64,000 bases of DNA from positions 142,788-206,787 of the forward strand of contig AZLU01000061.1 of assembly GCA_002224055.1 (NCBI GenBank), read 5' to 3'. A program made the position numbers and the translations under genes. Source of the DNA: Pezizomycotina sp. ARF18 (lineage: Eukaryota; Ascomycota). Every line of letters starts with the position of its first letter. Within the stretch, counting starts at the first letter, position 1. This document shows, one piece after another, positions 25,368-37,839 of this stretch. The notes beneath the pieces are model-generated. The model was given only the letters and a program-made list of their open reading frames with translations, was not told the origin of the DNA and made no database searches.

Positions 25368-25399
25368 CCGACATGGAAGCTTTCCGACATGGAAGCTTT
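25368..25399. repeat. Exact 16-bp tandem duplication
   Basis: CCGACATGGAAGCTTT occurs twice head to tail with no mismatch. It is a recent small duplication in non-coding DNA. Confidence 0.85.
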
Positions 25400-25842
25400 C
25401 ATCTCATGCCGCGGAAAAGCCCTGGAAAAAATGGAACATCGGAAGAATTGTTCTCATCTATCATAAAAGGTTAGCCATTATCCAGATAATCCATGAGTTG
25501 CTGCTCGTAGTTATTCCATTATGTATTTCTCATACCATGATTTCCGCTAGAATGTCCCATCGGAGCTTGATAACCTCCTTCAGAGCTCGAAGGAAGCTGT
25601 ATTGTCATCCCATAGATATGAACATGCTGCAAAACTTCCAGACCGTAGAGCTTGTGGTCCCAAATCCCAGACCGAAACCGGTGTGCTGTTGGTGGGAGGG
25701 AGTGAAAGCTTCCGCTGTTATTTTGTCCTGCAAAGTACTGTTCAGCTCGTGAAATGTTAGCTTACTACAAGTTGCTTCGGCCTAGGAGACTTCAAGAATT
25801 TGTTTACGGCTCTTCTCTCACTTGCCGTACATCTGGAGTGAC

Positions 25843-26172
25843 TCACTGAGCGGAGACTCCCTGGCTCTGACCGCGTGTATGTCGCCTGCTGAGACCCAGA
25901 TTTGAATGAAGAAGAAGAGTACGATGTTTAATAGGCCGCATTTCGTGAAGCCGCAAACGACGAAGATCCCGAGTGTCTGTGCTCATGTTTTGCAGATTCC
26001 TGATAGAACCTTTAGCAGCGATGGTAGAGATCGATAACCCGCGGTTAGCTGTCGTAACAAGTGCTTGCCTTTGAAGCTGTTGAGATGCTAACTCCCGGAA
26101 GTTGACAAAGGAGGACCGAGGAACTGAAGGAACTGAAGGAACTGAACTGTTAATTAGCTTTCGGCCGTTCAA
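25843..26172 (-). CDS. Small hypothetical protein, uncertain
   Basis: A 109-codon frame starts MNGRKLINSS and contains a VPSVPSVP triplet repeat encoded by a GGAACTGAA-type direct repeat. After that comes a basic, Ser/Thr/Arg-rich sequence that would suit a mitochondrial presequence (NFRELASQQLQRQALVTTAN). No domain is recognised. Other frames nearby are also open. This may be a chance frame. Confidence 0.2.
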   Translation of the reverse strand: MNGRKLINSSVPSVPSVPRSSFVNFRELASQQLQRQALVTTANRGLSISTIAAKGSIRNLQNMSTDTRDLRRLRLHEMRPIKHRTLLLHSNLGLSRRHTRGQSQGVSAQ

Positions 26173-27105
26173 CCAAGCGCAGAAACCAACAGCAGACGAT
26201 GAGCTTGTACAGAATCTTGAGGTGAGAGGAGGAGGGGAGAAGAACGGCAGCGCTTTTGGAGCTTCAAAACCTAGAGCTCGCGAAGATGAAACCGCTTGCT
26301 AGCAAGGTGGTGCTTACCGTAGACCGCTGGCCGAGGACGAGTTCGTCGAGCTAGCTAGACGGACATTCTCTCCTTTCTCTCCACGAAGAGCTAGATGAAG
26401 ACTGACATGACAGTGGCGAGGAGAAGGAGACGAAGCTTTGACCACTGTTGATGAAAGGAGGGAGAAGAAAGAAAAACGAAACGAGGGGAGAAGCCTGCTT
26501 ATGTCGATGAAGTGTGAAGAGATTTTTCTAATACTTATTATTAAACAAATTATATCAAAAAATGATTGTTTATTCTTTTTTTGGCAGTTGCGACCGTGAG
26601 GAAATTAGAAAATAATAAAATAAATAATTACTTAAGTAAGTACCTAAGTAATTTATTTTGTTGCCTGTTGTTATGCCGACGGCGTACGAGCCAAAAAAAA
26701 AAAAAGGTTGTACTACTCTACTCCTCCATAAAACAAGTATCGTGAAGCTTTTCCCACGTCACTCAACAACGCCATCTTGACATCACGGAAGAAAAACAAG
26801 GTCTTATTCAAATTATATATCATCCTAAATATTCGTATTTAAAGTAATACCGTCCGAGGGAATCGAGATCACAATTGTCTTTTGACCATGAAGGTTATTT
26901 ATTCTCCTCGTTCTAGTCTTTTGAACTACTCCAATATCTCATTCGTTTCATGGTATATTTCCACCTGAGCTCAATCATCCGGACACATCTCGAAGCTCGA
27001 ATCAATCCCCCAGCTAAATTCGTTCGCTTTTGTGGCCAATCGGAGGTCTTTTCCAGTTCCGTCAGCCCTACAAGGAACATTTGTATTCCAAGGAAATTTC
27101 CTTAG

Positions 27106-27143
<38 letters not shown>

Positions 27144-27257
27144 GCTTAGCTGTCAGCTTACAAGCATATCACAAGCTAACCCACGAAGGAAAATAAAAAT
27201 ACACGTATACAAATAGACATCAAGAAGGGAAGAAACCAACGTATCGGAAGCTAGAAA
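26173..27257. other. Intergenic region upstream of the FluG-like gene
   Basis: No gene seen. It contains an A/T-rich block at 26520-26700 and the T32 tract at 27111, and should hold the promoter of the gene starting at 27258. Confidence 0.5.
27111..27142. repeat. Poly-T tract (T32) in the FluG-like promoter
   Basis: The longest pure homopolymer in the window. It ends 115 bp before the FluG-like start codon. Poly(dA:dT) tracts disfavour nucleosomes and are common in fungal promoters, so a promoter role is plausible but unproven. Confidence 0.85.
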
Positions 27258-30009
27258 ATGGCCGATGAGGAGCAGGCGGCGTCTGCTATCCCTACGACGA
27301 TCAATTCCCTCGTTTCCCTGATTCAAACACATCCGATTATCGACCACCATGCGCACCCCATATCGAAGGTGCAGCACGACGACGAAGGGGACGGCGGAGG
27401 TCAGCATTTCGAGCACATCACCTCCGAAGCTTCGGGAGCGGCGCTGCACCACGCCCCCAACACATTAGCGCACACGAGGACGGTCCGCCAGCTCTCATCG
27501 CTTTTCGAGTGCGAATCCAGCTGGGAATCCATCAAGAAGTGCCGCGGAAAGAAGAAAGTCGAGGATCTGACGAGGACGTGCTTCAAGGGCATCCAGACGA
27601 TCCTGATAGACGACGGCCTCGGCGATGGAGACACATGGCAGGAAAATAAGTGGCACGATACCTTTCTGAGAACGCCAAGCAAGAGGATCGTCAGGATCGA
27701 AAAGGTGGCGGAGAAGCTCCTGCTTGGAGGTATTCAACGACGAAGGTGGCAACCCGCCGAATGAGCTCTTTGATAGTTTCATCGGAGGGTTTTCGGCGGA
27801 GATTAACCGGTGCCTCGAGGACGAGAACGTGGCGGGGTTCAAGAGCGTTATATGCTACAGGTCCGGCCTGAATATTAACGTCGACCTGGTCATTCCCGAC
27901 GATATATACTCCGCTATTTCTAGCATAAAAGCGGAGAACAAGCAGGGGAAGAAGCTACGCATTGAGCACAAGCCGTTGAACGACTACCTCATACTCAAGG
28001 TGTGCAGCCTGATGAAGGCGAATCCGGTCAAGCCGATACAGTTCCACACGGGGTTGGGAGATAACGATATCGATCTGAGGTTGTCGAACCCGGCGTTCAT
28101 GCAACCGTTCATCGAGGCGCATCCTAAGATACCAATCGTGCTATTGCATTCTAGCTACCCGTTCGTCCGCGAGGCCGGATACCTCGCTACGATGTACGAC
28201 AATGTGTACCTCGACTTCGGTCTCGTCTTCCCCATGCTTTCGCGCGACGGGCAAGAGGCGGTGCTTCGGCAGTGCCTGGAGCTGACGCCGTGGACGAAGC
28301 TGATGTGGAGCACGGACGGCAACGTTTTCCCGGACATGTTCTGGCTGGGCACGACGCAGGTCCGCGAAGCGCTGGAAAAGGTGATTATCAGCATGATATC
28401 TAGCGGCGACATCTCGGTCGCATCGGCGCACGACCTTGTCCGCCACATCCTCTTCGAAACTGCGAATAAAGCCTACAAGCTCAATCTCACTCCTATATTC
28501 GACGTCGAGGCCATCGAAACTACAGATGAAAAGAGGAGGAACTGATGCCGCTGCAAGCCTTCCTCCAGCGGCATCCGAAGATCAAGTACTTCCGCCTGTG
28601 CTGGACGGATTACACTGCCACAACCCGCGTGCGCATTATCAACCGGAAGTTCTACCAAAAGATTGTAGGGAAGGGTCAGACGTACACCCGCGTCACGCAG
28701 GCGGTCATGCAACTCCTCCAGAACGACGCTCCGATAAAGAGCTTCTCCCAACAAAGGAGTACGAGCTCACCCCGGACTTTAACTCGCTGCGCATCCACCC
28801 GAAGCACGCGTACAACTCCACCGCGGCTACTACTGGCGAAAAATACCTCGAACACGCAAACGTCCAGTGCTACTTCCGCCAGCTCGGCGCGACCCGACGC
28901 CCTACTGTCCCCGAACGGCGCTCTATAACGCGCTCCAACACGCGTCGTCCCTGGGCCTCTCGCTCAAAGCCGGCTTCGAGATCGAGTTCGTCATGCTCAA
29001 ACGCGAATACTTAACCGACGACCACGACGAGACCGAAATATCGCGAAAGTTAGTACCCATCTCCGACGCGCACTGCTACGGCTCCACCCGTTCGATGCAG
29101 TGCAAAGCGCAGGACATCCTCGAAGAGATCGTCGACGCGCTCGAGCAATCCGGTATAGAAGTCCAGCAGTTCCACCCTGAATCTGCTCCCGGACAATATG
29201 AAATAGTCCTCGGGCCGGGAGACGTCATGTCCGCCGTCGACGCGCTGATACACGCGCGCGAGTGTATTACGTTCATCTGCGACAAGTACGACTTCCGCGC
29301 GACCATGCTTCCGAAACCCTTTGTGGATGCGGCGGGGAATGCAAGTCACGCGCATATATCTATTTCGCCTGTAGAGAAACATAAGTCGTTTATAGCCGGC
29401 GTGATTGAGAACATGAGGGCCATATGCGCGTTTACTTTCGGCGGCAGCGCAAGTTATGAGAGGGTTAGCCAAGGTACCTGGAGCGGGGGGTTGTGGGCCT
29501 GCTGGGGTACGCGGAACAAGGAGGTCCCCGCGCGGCTGATCGATCCGGAAGATGGGCATTGGGAGATCAAGACGGTGGACGCTATGGCGAATATGTATTT
29601 GGCTATGGCGGCGATCATTAGGGCGGGTTGTATCGGCGTCGAGGGAATATGGAACTCGGTGGTGATTGTCAAGGTAGGCTTCAACCACTCCTGCTTTTAT
29701 ACAATAATTCCTTCTAGTGTAGAGAATGTATTTTGCTAATTATTTCTTTCTGCTTGGTAAAATAGTCGACGCGGCGAACCTATCCGACGACGAGAGGAAG
29801 GAAATGGGCATTAAGCACCAGCTACCCCGTAGCATCGACGAAGCATTATCCTCGCTGAAGGACGACGGAGGCAACCTCACGGAATTCGCGAAGGCAATTG
29901 GGAAGAGCTCGTTACGACGTATATCGAGATGAAGGAGTGCGAGAAGGATATGCTGGATAAGCTCGGTGATGATCTGAAGAGGAGGATTTGGCTCGCGGAG
30001 AGGTATTAA
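27258..30009 (+). CDS. fluG-like: FluG-like protein: amidohydrolase fused to type I glutamine synthetase, frameshifted
   Basis: The N-terminal half is an amidohydrolase (HPIIDHHAHPISK has the metal-binding HxH; later IPIVLLHSSYPF, TKLMWSTDGNVFP). The C-terminal half is a glutamine synthetase catalytic domain (AGFEIEFVMLKRE, PGQYEIVLGPGD, GNASHAHISISP, RLIDPEDGHWEIKTVDAMAN). Aspergillus FluG has this architecture and acts in a developmental signal pathway. Fungi also carry several FluG-like paralogues of unknown role, so the symbol marks similarity only. The start at 27258 gives MADEEQAASA. The length of about 885 codons after removing one intron is near the family size. Frame changes occur near 27720 (extra G), 28540, 28737, 28890 and 29655, several at short A or G runs. 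The order and spacing of motifs are intact, so this is one gene, either mis-sequenced or recently disabled. Confidence 0.88.
29674..29766 (+). other. Intron of the FluG-like gene
   Basis: A 93-bp insertion starts GTAGGC, ends AATAG and has TGCTAAT as a branch point about 35 bp before the acceptor. It separates the GIWNS segment from VDAANLSDDERKE, which are adjacent in FluG proteins. Confidence 0.75.
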
Positions 30010-31514
30010 GACTTTTGAGCGATATATATGCTAGATTTTGTTTATTGTGACATGGGGATGGTATATGACGGCGCTTTTGATGAATGATGAAAGACGATGA
30101 ATAGCGAAAGTAGAGGGGGTTATACATTGTAGCTTTTTCTAGATTTTTTTTTTTTAAAACTATTTAATGGTTTGATCGATGATGATTTAGCATTATGCGG
30201 GAGAAGCACGCAAGTCGCTAGAAATTCAAAAATGGATAATATATGTCAAAGAAAAACAATCTCTCTGCTATTCCAAAACAGAATATTTGAGTATAATTAA
30301 ATATAATTGCATTTGGTATGATCGAGCCGCTGAGTGGTAGTATCTGCTATTTCGTATTTATCCGGTCAAGCTGCTCAAGGCGAGGTTTACAAAAATGGTT
30401 GAAACTCCAAGCACCAGGGGATTAATCTAAAAAAGCCTCGGTATTTTTTCTTGTCAAGATATTACTTGATGATTGGTTTTTTTAATTGCCATCTTATTTA
30501 CACGAAAGAGAGGATTCGCCTTTGATGGCTAGTCTTCCTCGCCTCCCCCATTTTAAATAACCTCCGGAAAGCCTTCTGCGCCGCTACATCGTTCTCGACG
30601 CGTTCGAAACTTGCCCACATGCCATATCTTCAGCATTCTATAAAACGCCCAATATCGCTAGCCGTCCGCGAAGGGCAACTCATCGGGGCTTCCGTTCTGC
30701 CAAGATAAGCCCATCCACGCTCGGTGTCCTTGCGATCGTTGCGGGAATGTCGGAGATTTACGGCATGACGTTCAAGCGGAGGCTGAGAGTGCGGTCATGT
30801 TATCTTCTTTAATCTCGTCGATGAGCTCTTTGACATCACTGGGTATTCGGTATTTGCTGAGGCATGCGGTATAACGTTGGGTACGTAATTGGGCTCGGTA
30901 GGTGCCGGACTCTATAAAAAGGAAGGGTTGTCACATGTCGGGGACGGATTGCCGTCTCCCGCGTTCTTTGGCTAGATCCTCATTTACGGTATAATCTCGT
31001 GTACACCAGCGCGCACGTTCTCCGCCTCTTCAGAACTTCACACTCAACGCGAGAGAGTAATAAGTATAGGGGTCGGGTATATTGCCGGTGGAGTCGTTGA
31101 TGCGGGCGGTGTTTGACGATCAGGGCTCGTCTGGTTTTGACGGACAAACCTGCAGAATATCGTGACGTGAACGCCTTCATCGCGGATCGCGAGAGACGTA
31201 CGACGGTATAGGCCAAAGAAGGATGCCAAACGATAGCAGTTAAGATCGACGGGGACGAGGATTATGCATAGATGCGAGTGACATTTTCGAATGGGGGGAA
31301 GATGAAATTCTTAGTTAAAAACAATACACCCGGAAAAAAGCAAAAGAGATGCGGGAGTAGGCGAAAATTAAGCTTAAAAAATATTTTTATTTATTTTTTT
31401 TTTGCACAACAACCACCTCGCTTAGCAAATAGCTCGGGCTAGAGAGTTTCTCTAACTACCACACGCTTTTATCAAAATGTTCGCGGAGGGAATTAAAAGA
31501 GAAGTTCAAATAGG

Positions 31515-31532
31515 AAAAAAAAAAAAAAAAAA
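31515..31532. repeat. Poly-A tract (A18)
   Basis: A homopolymer of 18 A residues, intergenic. Confidence 0.85.
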
Positions 31533-32158
31533 GGAAAGGAAACGGGAATTTGGACGTGCTCTATTCTTATAGGTACTCAAAGTAAAGGAAATGCGCGAGG
31601 GTTCGCGGTAGTGTTGTAGCTGAGGAGGGCGGCGACGTACGTCACCTCCGAGACGGAGAGAAGAAGGTATAAAGCGCATACGCACGAAGTCGAAGATGAA
31701 GAAGAAGAAGAAGGACACGTAGAACAGATGGTAACATAGATAAAGGTAGTCATGATACATTTCTACTGACTACCGCCTTGATACCAAGTCTGACGGAAGC
31801 GGTGGTCATACTATTTGGTTTCGAGACGAAAATTTATCCTGCATATGAGCGCGAGACTTATCTATCTACTGTATAGAAGTCTGTAACCAGATGGATCGAT
31901 ATGTATTCGGTAGTGTGATGGTTCTGGGAGCATGCAATTGAGATAAGTCGCCGGTGTCGTACGCTGTGGAAGTATTCAACTTACATGAGAGGGGCCTTGA
32001 TGAAACGTCCACCTGGAAGTTTGCAGTACTGAGTAGTGATCATCTAGTGAGATAGTCTCACCAAAGTTTGAAATGAGCGGCCGATCTCCTAATATTATCG
32101 GTAAACAGTTGAACCTGCTGGATCACACTCCTAGAAAAATCTGCTAGCAGTCACGCAG

Positions 32159-32183
32159 AAAAAAAAAAAAAAAAAAAAAAAAA
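32159..32183. repeat. Poly-A tract (A25)
   Basis: A homopolymer of 25 A residues, intergenic. Confidence 0.85.
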
Positions 32184-32940
32184 CTTTTCCTCCCTCGCTT
32201 TCAACTGGTTATACTACAAATGTATCTGTAATAGTGTATTGCACTTCTTAACCATCCACAAAATCACCACCGGAAACCGAAACAATTAAATAAACAATTC
32301 ATTTCATCCACTAACTCCATCTTTAGATCAGTATATATTCATTACGTATCCTTCATAGCTTCTTATTATAAGTACTAAAGCTGTTGTATCGATATCGTGT
32401 AAGACAGCATTAACATAATCGAACTAAATCGGATTGTTATGCATAATAAGGACGAGTAGCTCGCCCCAAGTAATAACAAAGAAGGCTAGATATTGCCTAT
32501 GGCGTTGGAATTTGTCAAACCTTATAGGATCTGAGGATTTTGATCTAGAACCGATGCTGCATATCTCCATTGACATTGGCTTAATACCCAGCTGAAAAAA
32601 AACGATAGTCTCCGAGACATCACGCCTAAATACATAATAGAAACGATAAATCTCCATAAAACTAGATCAAACGGGCTATAGAATGGTAGAAGCAGCAATA
32701 CCTTATAACATACTTCGTTAGTCGTTGCTTTCCGATACAACTAATCAAGGCCCGTCAAACTACGCGAAGGCTATAATATTATTCCATCTTTGGCTGTAGA
32801 GGGAGAGGGGAAGCGGGAAATTTATAAAATTCGAATTGAAAACGAAAACTCGATAATCCAAGCTATTTATAAGTGCTTAAACGAGTGGAGGCCTGCGAGA
32901 TTGAAACTTATGGTCGTGGTCATCATATCCCTGGTCAAGA

Positions 32941-33360
32941 AAAACCCATCTCCCATATAATTACCTATGTACTCGAACAAGCGGCTACATAAATGTTCGA
33001 CAGTACTTAATGAGCTAATTGAGCTGATAGAGAAAATACAGCAGCAGCTAGATTTGGAGACGGTCACCATATTGGTTTAATGGTGATCAGTGGCTTTCAC
33101 TAAGAGCGAAGCTGAAGGATCTTGAGCCTATAGAAATCTTACCGCTTGAGATTGTGTAAAACTCACTTCAAAACAGCATCAAGCAGATGATGACACCTCT
33201 GCTATACGGATATTTGACCTAGCGCTGAAGGGCAACTACGATTAGAATATAATTTTGGAATTCAAAAGGGGTCTACTAGAAACCAAGAAATGCGGTGACA
33301 AGCGTCGAAAGTTTATTCATATATGTACCCTTTTCTCAGCGCAAGATTTTAAAAGTGGAC
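32941..33360 (+). repeat. Diverged repeat, copy A (fossil coding sequence)
   Basis: Shares ordered similarity with 36380-36800 on the same strand. The best anchor is CTCGAACAAGCGGCTACATA (32972-32991), followed by a similar AAGCGAAG segment and ATACGGATATTT. The anchor can be read as LEQAAT followed by a stop, and stops are frequent, so it looks like decayed coding sequence. The family is unknown. Confidence 0.5.
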
Positions 33361-33445
33361 ACGTTATAAACCTTTCGCTGGTACTATCGAAAGACTAACT
33401 AAAACATAGCCGAAGTGCTCCAATGGATATCACGAATGACCAGAA

Positions 33446-33506
33446 AACCAGTTCTGCTTGATACGGCGTGGAAAGAGAACCAGTTCCGCCTGATACGGCG
33501 TGAAAG
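33446..33506. repeat. Short tandem duplication, 32-bp unit
   Basis: AACCAGTTCTGCTTGATACG and what follows is repeated immediately as AACCAGTTCCGCCTGATACG. The two differences in this part are both T/C transitions. Confidence 0.75.
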
Positions 33507-36379
33507 TTAACAGGAATCTCTCACACAGCCTGGTATAAACCAACATTTAATTCCTCCAGATACGTAATGATAAAATCTCTAGACCGAAGCTCTTCAAACC
33601 GTGTCATACTGAGAATGAACGAGAAGAGCCGACCACTCACTCACGATAACCGCGTTTGCGTTAAATGCTACGTGGTACCCAATAAAATGAGGTGGTTGCG
33701 CGAAGACTTAATAAACCCGAGAGGCAAAGCAAGGAAGCTCGAACATCCGTAAGATAAACGCGCTTGTACTAACTACCACTTTATATTCGAAAATACAAAT
33801 GGCTACACGCCTAGCGTAAAAAGTCTTGATGAAAGCCGAAGGTAATACACTAGCTAGAAATGTCTTACCGGACGTCAATACCGCCTTCCTACTCTGAGGA
33901 TGGCTCCTCAACTGTACTATAGGATATCATATGCGTATTTGGAACTTATAAATTACTGAAGACATAACGTTTTTATGTTAAAAGTCTAAACCGTCCCGTT
34001 CGATAAATAACTTACGCGGAAACGGTGTTGTGGGATCCTCAAGGAAATTGGGTGATGGAACTTTTCCTAGGAGATAAAGCAAACGGCAAACCGGCTACGT
34101 TATACTGATAGAAAGAAGGCGGTTCTTCTGTGTCGAAGGTAGCATGAAACCTCAACGGCAGTCCAACCGGCGTGAGCGATTTCCTGGAGAATGTTATATC
34201 GGCTTAAGGAAATGCGTAGCTTAAGGTGCTACTCCAATTCCTAAAATTTCGTTAAACAAAGTGGAACATATTTATATAAATTTGGATGCGATGTGGAGCC
34301 CACAATCACCGCCCACCAAGAAAACTACGTTGGGGATATCGCTTAGCGATAACGCGCTCCTCGATTCATTACGGGGAATACATAAAGCTGCACGGACAGC
34401 AAGCTCTATTGGGGCACACTAGAACCATATGATCATCAATAGACAATCCAAGAATGTACGTAGACCGGGGAAGCATGTGATATTGGATTTGGATGCGGAA
34501 CAGTATTAAATCTATATTCGTTGTTACTGTATCCGAGTGGCTTTGAAGTCGCTAAGGTATACCATTATTAATATGAGATGCATTAGGGCGAATACCTTGG
34601 CTTTGAATTTTTGATAAACGCTCTGTTGGTGGCAACGTCGTCTTAAATACCAAGAAACAATTAGAAAGATAATATCTGGAAAAAGGTTGCCGCGTGTGCG
34701 ATTACATGCATAGAATGATAATTATTCTTTCTCTAAGTTGGGCTATACCGCACATAGGACAGCCCGAGAATGTACTACGGATAATTCCTAGAATGACAAT
34801 CGTATGCGGCTGAAAGCAATATTCTACGAAGCGTTGGGAAACGAAGACTAATTCCTCCGTGCTGCATAGGACGTACTCCTTCCGTTATTGGTGATTCGAA
34901 TAAACGCATCGAGAAACTTATATGTTATTGAGAACAACTGATGTGCAAGTGAAGATATTTGTCCCGTGGATGAAAGCCAAGTGGTAATGCAGTCGGAAAC
35001 GTGAGTGCAAGTACCAATCATTCGTAACAGTATCTTCTAGTTAAGAAAGTAGGCGCGTTGAGATCGATAGTTCCAGAATCTCTATAGATTTAGCCCGATA
35101 GCCCCAAAAACGCGAGACTTGAAATTATGAGATTAAGCCTAGTGTATAGCATTGGCTCCATATTTTTTGCACTCATTAATGACAACGAATGCGTCAAGAA
35201 GCTGCTATGTCATTGCCTACCCGACACGCGTAAAGGGAACCGAAAATAACGAGTATTTGGGATAACGTACAGCTTTGCCAGAACAAAGGCCGATACATTA
35301 TAGACAAAGCATACAACGTTACAAAGTCCGTATAATAATGAAGGCTCGCAGGAAGTTCCATAAATTAAGACGTCGTATTGCGAACGGCGTCGGCACATAG
35401 ATTTAGCCATTGAGCCCATTTGAATTAGATTGGCACCGGAATTTGACGTCTTGATGTCGACGCTTTAAACAGGATAAGATTATGCGACATGTATATTCTT
35501 TAGATATCGGCAATTATCTAGCTCTCCGTGATGGTATACGGTTACTACGTCAAACCGAACAATATGTCACTGAATCTCAAAGCCATGTTATGAAGATGTT
35601 GGCAAAATGAGAGTACATAAAGTTAACCGAAATTGGCGCCATGGAGACCCCGAGTAGATACAGATGGGGCCTTTCTATGCCGGGGAGATCTCCTTTGGTC
35701 TGTAAATTTGATGCACAGAAGGGAGCTACGAAGCCCATAGAAACTCGAGGCTACTAAGTCTTTCCTATACCTTACTAGATTTTACGACTTTGACAACAGA
35801 TATATACAAGAGCTAAAGCCAGGTAATGCCTATAACTCTGGGGTCCGCTGAGTTGTCATATTTTAACCACTCTCACTCAATCGCAAGGCCGTCCTGAGCG
35901 CACCGAGTGACGCACGAGGGTTAAAGTCAAGGGCTTGAGAATAAGATACAACTGAGAATCTATTAGGACTTATACCGAAAATTCTAGACCGCCGCTGTGT
36001 GTATCCTAAAACCTTCAACGGCCACGCCTTGCTGCGTTAGGCCCGGTGACGGAAACGAAAAATATTTAGTGAATAAAATCCAACAAACGGTTCAATGGCA
36101 GAAACAACAGCATTTTTTTACCGCATCTCGTTAGTCGTTCTTTTCTTACAAATTACCTAGATTGAATCACACGGAAGCTATAATCTCTTCCCTCTTTAAC
36201 TTTGCATCAAAATAGAAGAAGGAAAAAATGAGCAAAAAAAAGGGAATAATAAGTAACAATATCCGCGAAGTTCGAATTTTAACAGAATTGTAAATCCAAC
36301 GATAAACTAAGCCCTGCGTAACTAAGTAAAAGAATGGAGGTGTAGGAGCTTTACAGGCCTTATACAATCGTGAAGATCC

Positions 36380-36800
36380 TTACTGGGGCGAAACCCGCAT
36401 CTTCAACGTCATTACCTGGGAACTCGAACAAGCGGCTACATAGAGTGCTGACAACTCCCATGGGTCGATCGAGTGATTAAGAAATATAGCGAATATTTGG
36501 TTTGGAGGTCCTCATCGTACTAGTTGTTAAGGTTAATGATTTCCACTGAAAGCGAAGTTCAACGAGCTTAAACTTACAGCAATGTCCTCGCAACTCCGAA
36601 GCCGTATAAAGTAGAAGGACACCTTAGTAATACGGATATTTAATATTGGCCCGGCGTTGAAAAACCATGATCAAATTTACTTGGGCGTCCGGAAGGGAGT
36701 CTATTATAATTTGAGAAGCTTCATGACAGGGGTCAGAAACTAATAGCTCCTAGAACGTAGAGGCAAATACATACGTCTTTATGTCCAAAGAATACGGCGA
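36380..36800 (+). repeat. Diverged repeat, copy B (fossil coding sequence)
   Basis: This copy keeps a longer open reading before the first stop: EDPYWGETRIFNVITWELEQ then AAT and TAG. Downstream, alternating frames remain protein-like (KAKFNELKLTAMSSQLRSR). It matches copy A at 32941-33360. It appears to be a relic of a duplicated fungal gene of unknown function rather than a recognisable transposon. Confidence 0.45.
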
Positions 36801-37050
36801 AGCACGCGGGTGATCACCGATCGCTATATAGCGCTACGGACCTTTAAAAGTACCTCCTTGTTCCCCTGATTGACTAGGTTGTGTACAAGAGCTTGCGAAA
36901 CTGCGTGGCCGTGGGATAGTCCAGTAACATTGCGAACAAATCCGCCATTCATACCTCAAATGTTCTACTGCACGAAATGGAGAAGACTTCTCACTAGGTA
37001 ATATCTTCAATAGTCAAAGAAAAGAATTCAATAACAAAAAAAGGAAGAAG

Positions 37051-37090
37051 GAAAGAAAAGAAAAGAAACGAAACGAAACGAAACGAAAAG
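37051..37090. repeat. GAAA/GAAAC microsatellite
   Basis: Runs of AAAAG units pass into four GAAAC units. Confidence 0.8.
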
Positions 37091-37802
37091 ACGGTATTCT
37101 AGTGTGCTCATAAGACGAAAGAAGCGCCGCGGGAGATGGAAAGAATGATAGGGAGAATAACGCGACAACTACGTGGAAAGAATAATCGAAGAATGAATGG
37201 ATATGAGCGCGTACATATCATGAAAATTAAACAACAAACTCACCGTTTATACGTCAACACTCTTGTGCAAAAGGAGAAAAATGCTTTGCAAACACTATAT
37301 TCAGCAGTTCTAATCACGAAGTTCACCATGTCTCTTAATAGCAGGTGGTATGTGAAAGAATTAACGTAACTAGATAGAGAAGAACCAGAAAATGTATTAA
37401 GAGATTTCGCATTAGGGTCCCACTGGGGTATTTTAATACTTATTAATAAACTGGATGCTCAAGCGTAAGCAAACAGCTCGCGAGATGGTACTATTAATTT
37501 ATAATCGAGAAATAAGGGCCACGATAATGGGTTTGTTTTTAAATATTTATCTTATCGCGTGATAATAGGTGCGAGGCGGAGGCGTACCAGTAAGGACTGT
37601 TTTTTTGGAGATTAAGACCGTTTTATTGGTTTGTATAGAGGATCATCGGCTTAGGATTCTACAAAACAATGACAATCTAAACATACGCCAGAAAGTACGA
37701 GAGTACAGTGGCATTAAAAATGCACAGAGTGCTGTAGATCTCGAAAAGCACTTTGCCCAGCTTGGTTAGAAAGAGTAAATAATCGACCAAAGGCATTATA
37801 GT

Positions 37803-37839
37803 GCAAAATATTGAGTTTTAGGCAAAATATTGAGTTTTA
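37803..37839. repeat. Exact tandem duplication, about 19-bp unit
   Basis: GCAAAATATTGAGTTTTA occurs twice, separated by one G. Confidence 0.85.

Larger units (their letters stand above)
22269..25842. other. Stretch without a convincing gene
   Basis: Mixed composition with open frames of 60-110 codons on both strands (for example 22656-22985 plus, 22835-23041 minus, 25013-25285 minus). None has a motif I recognise. The minus frame at 25013-25285 is the most protein-like (FELNKKGLRLTFQDTLTGS) but stands alone. Confidence 0.45.

Noticed and set aside
29050-29688. 212-codon minus frame
   Set aside because: Antisense shadow of the glutamine synthetase domain of the FluG-like gene.
31980-32060. 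LMKRPPGSL-like string resembling a copia reverse transcriptase motif
   Set aside because: No other reverse transcriptase, integrase or RNase H motif lies in order around it, and no long terminal repeats were seen.
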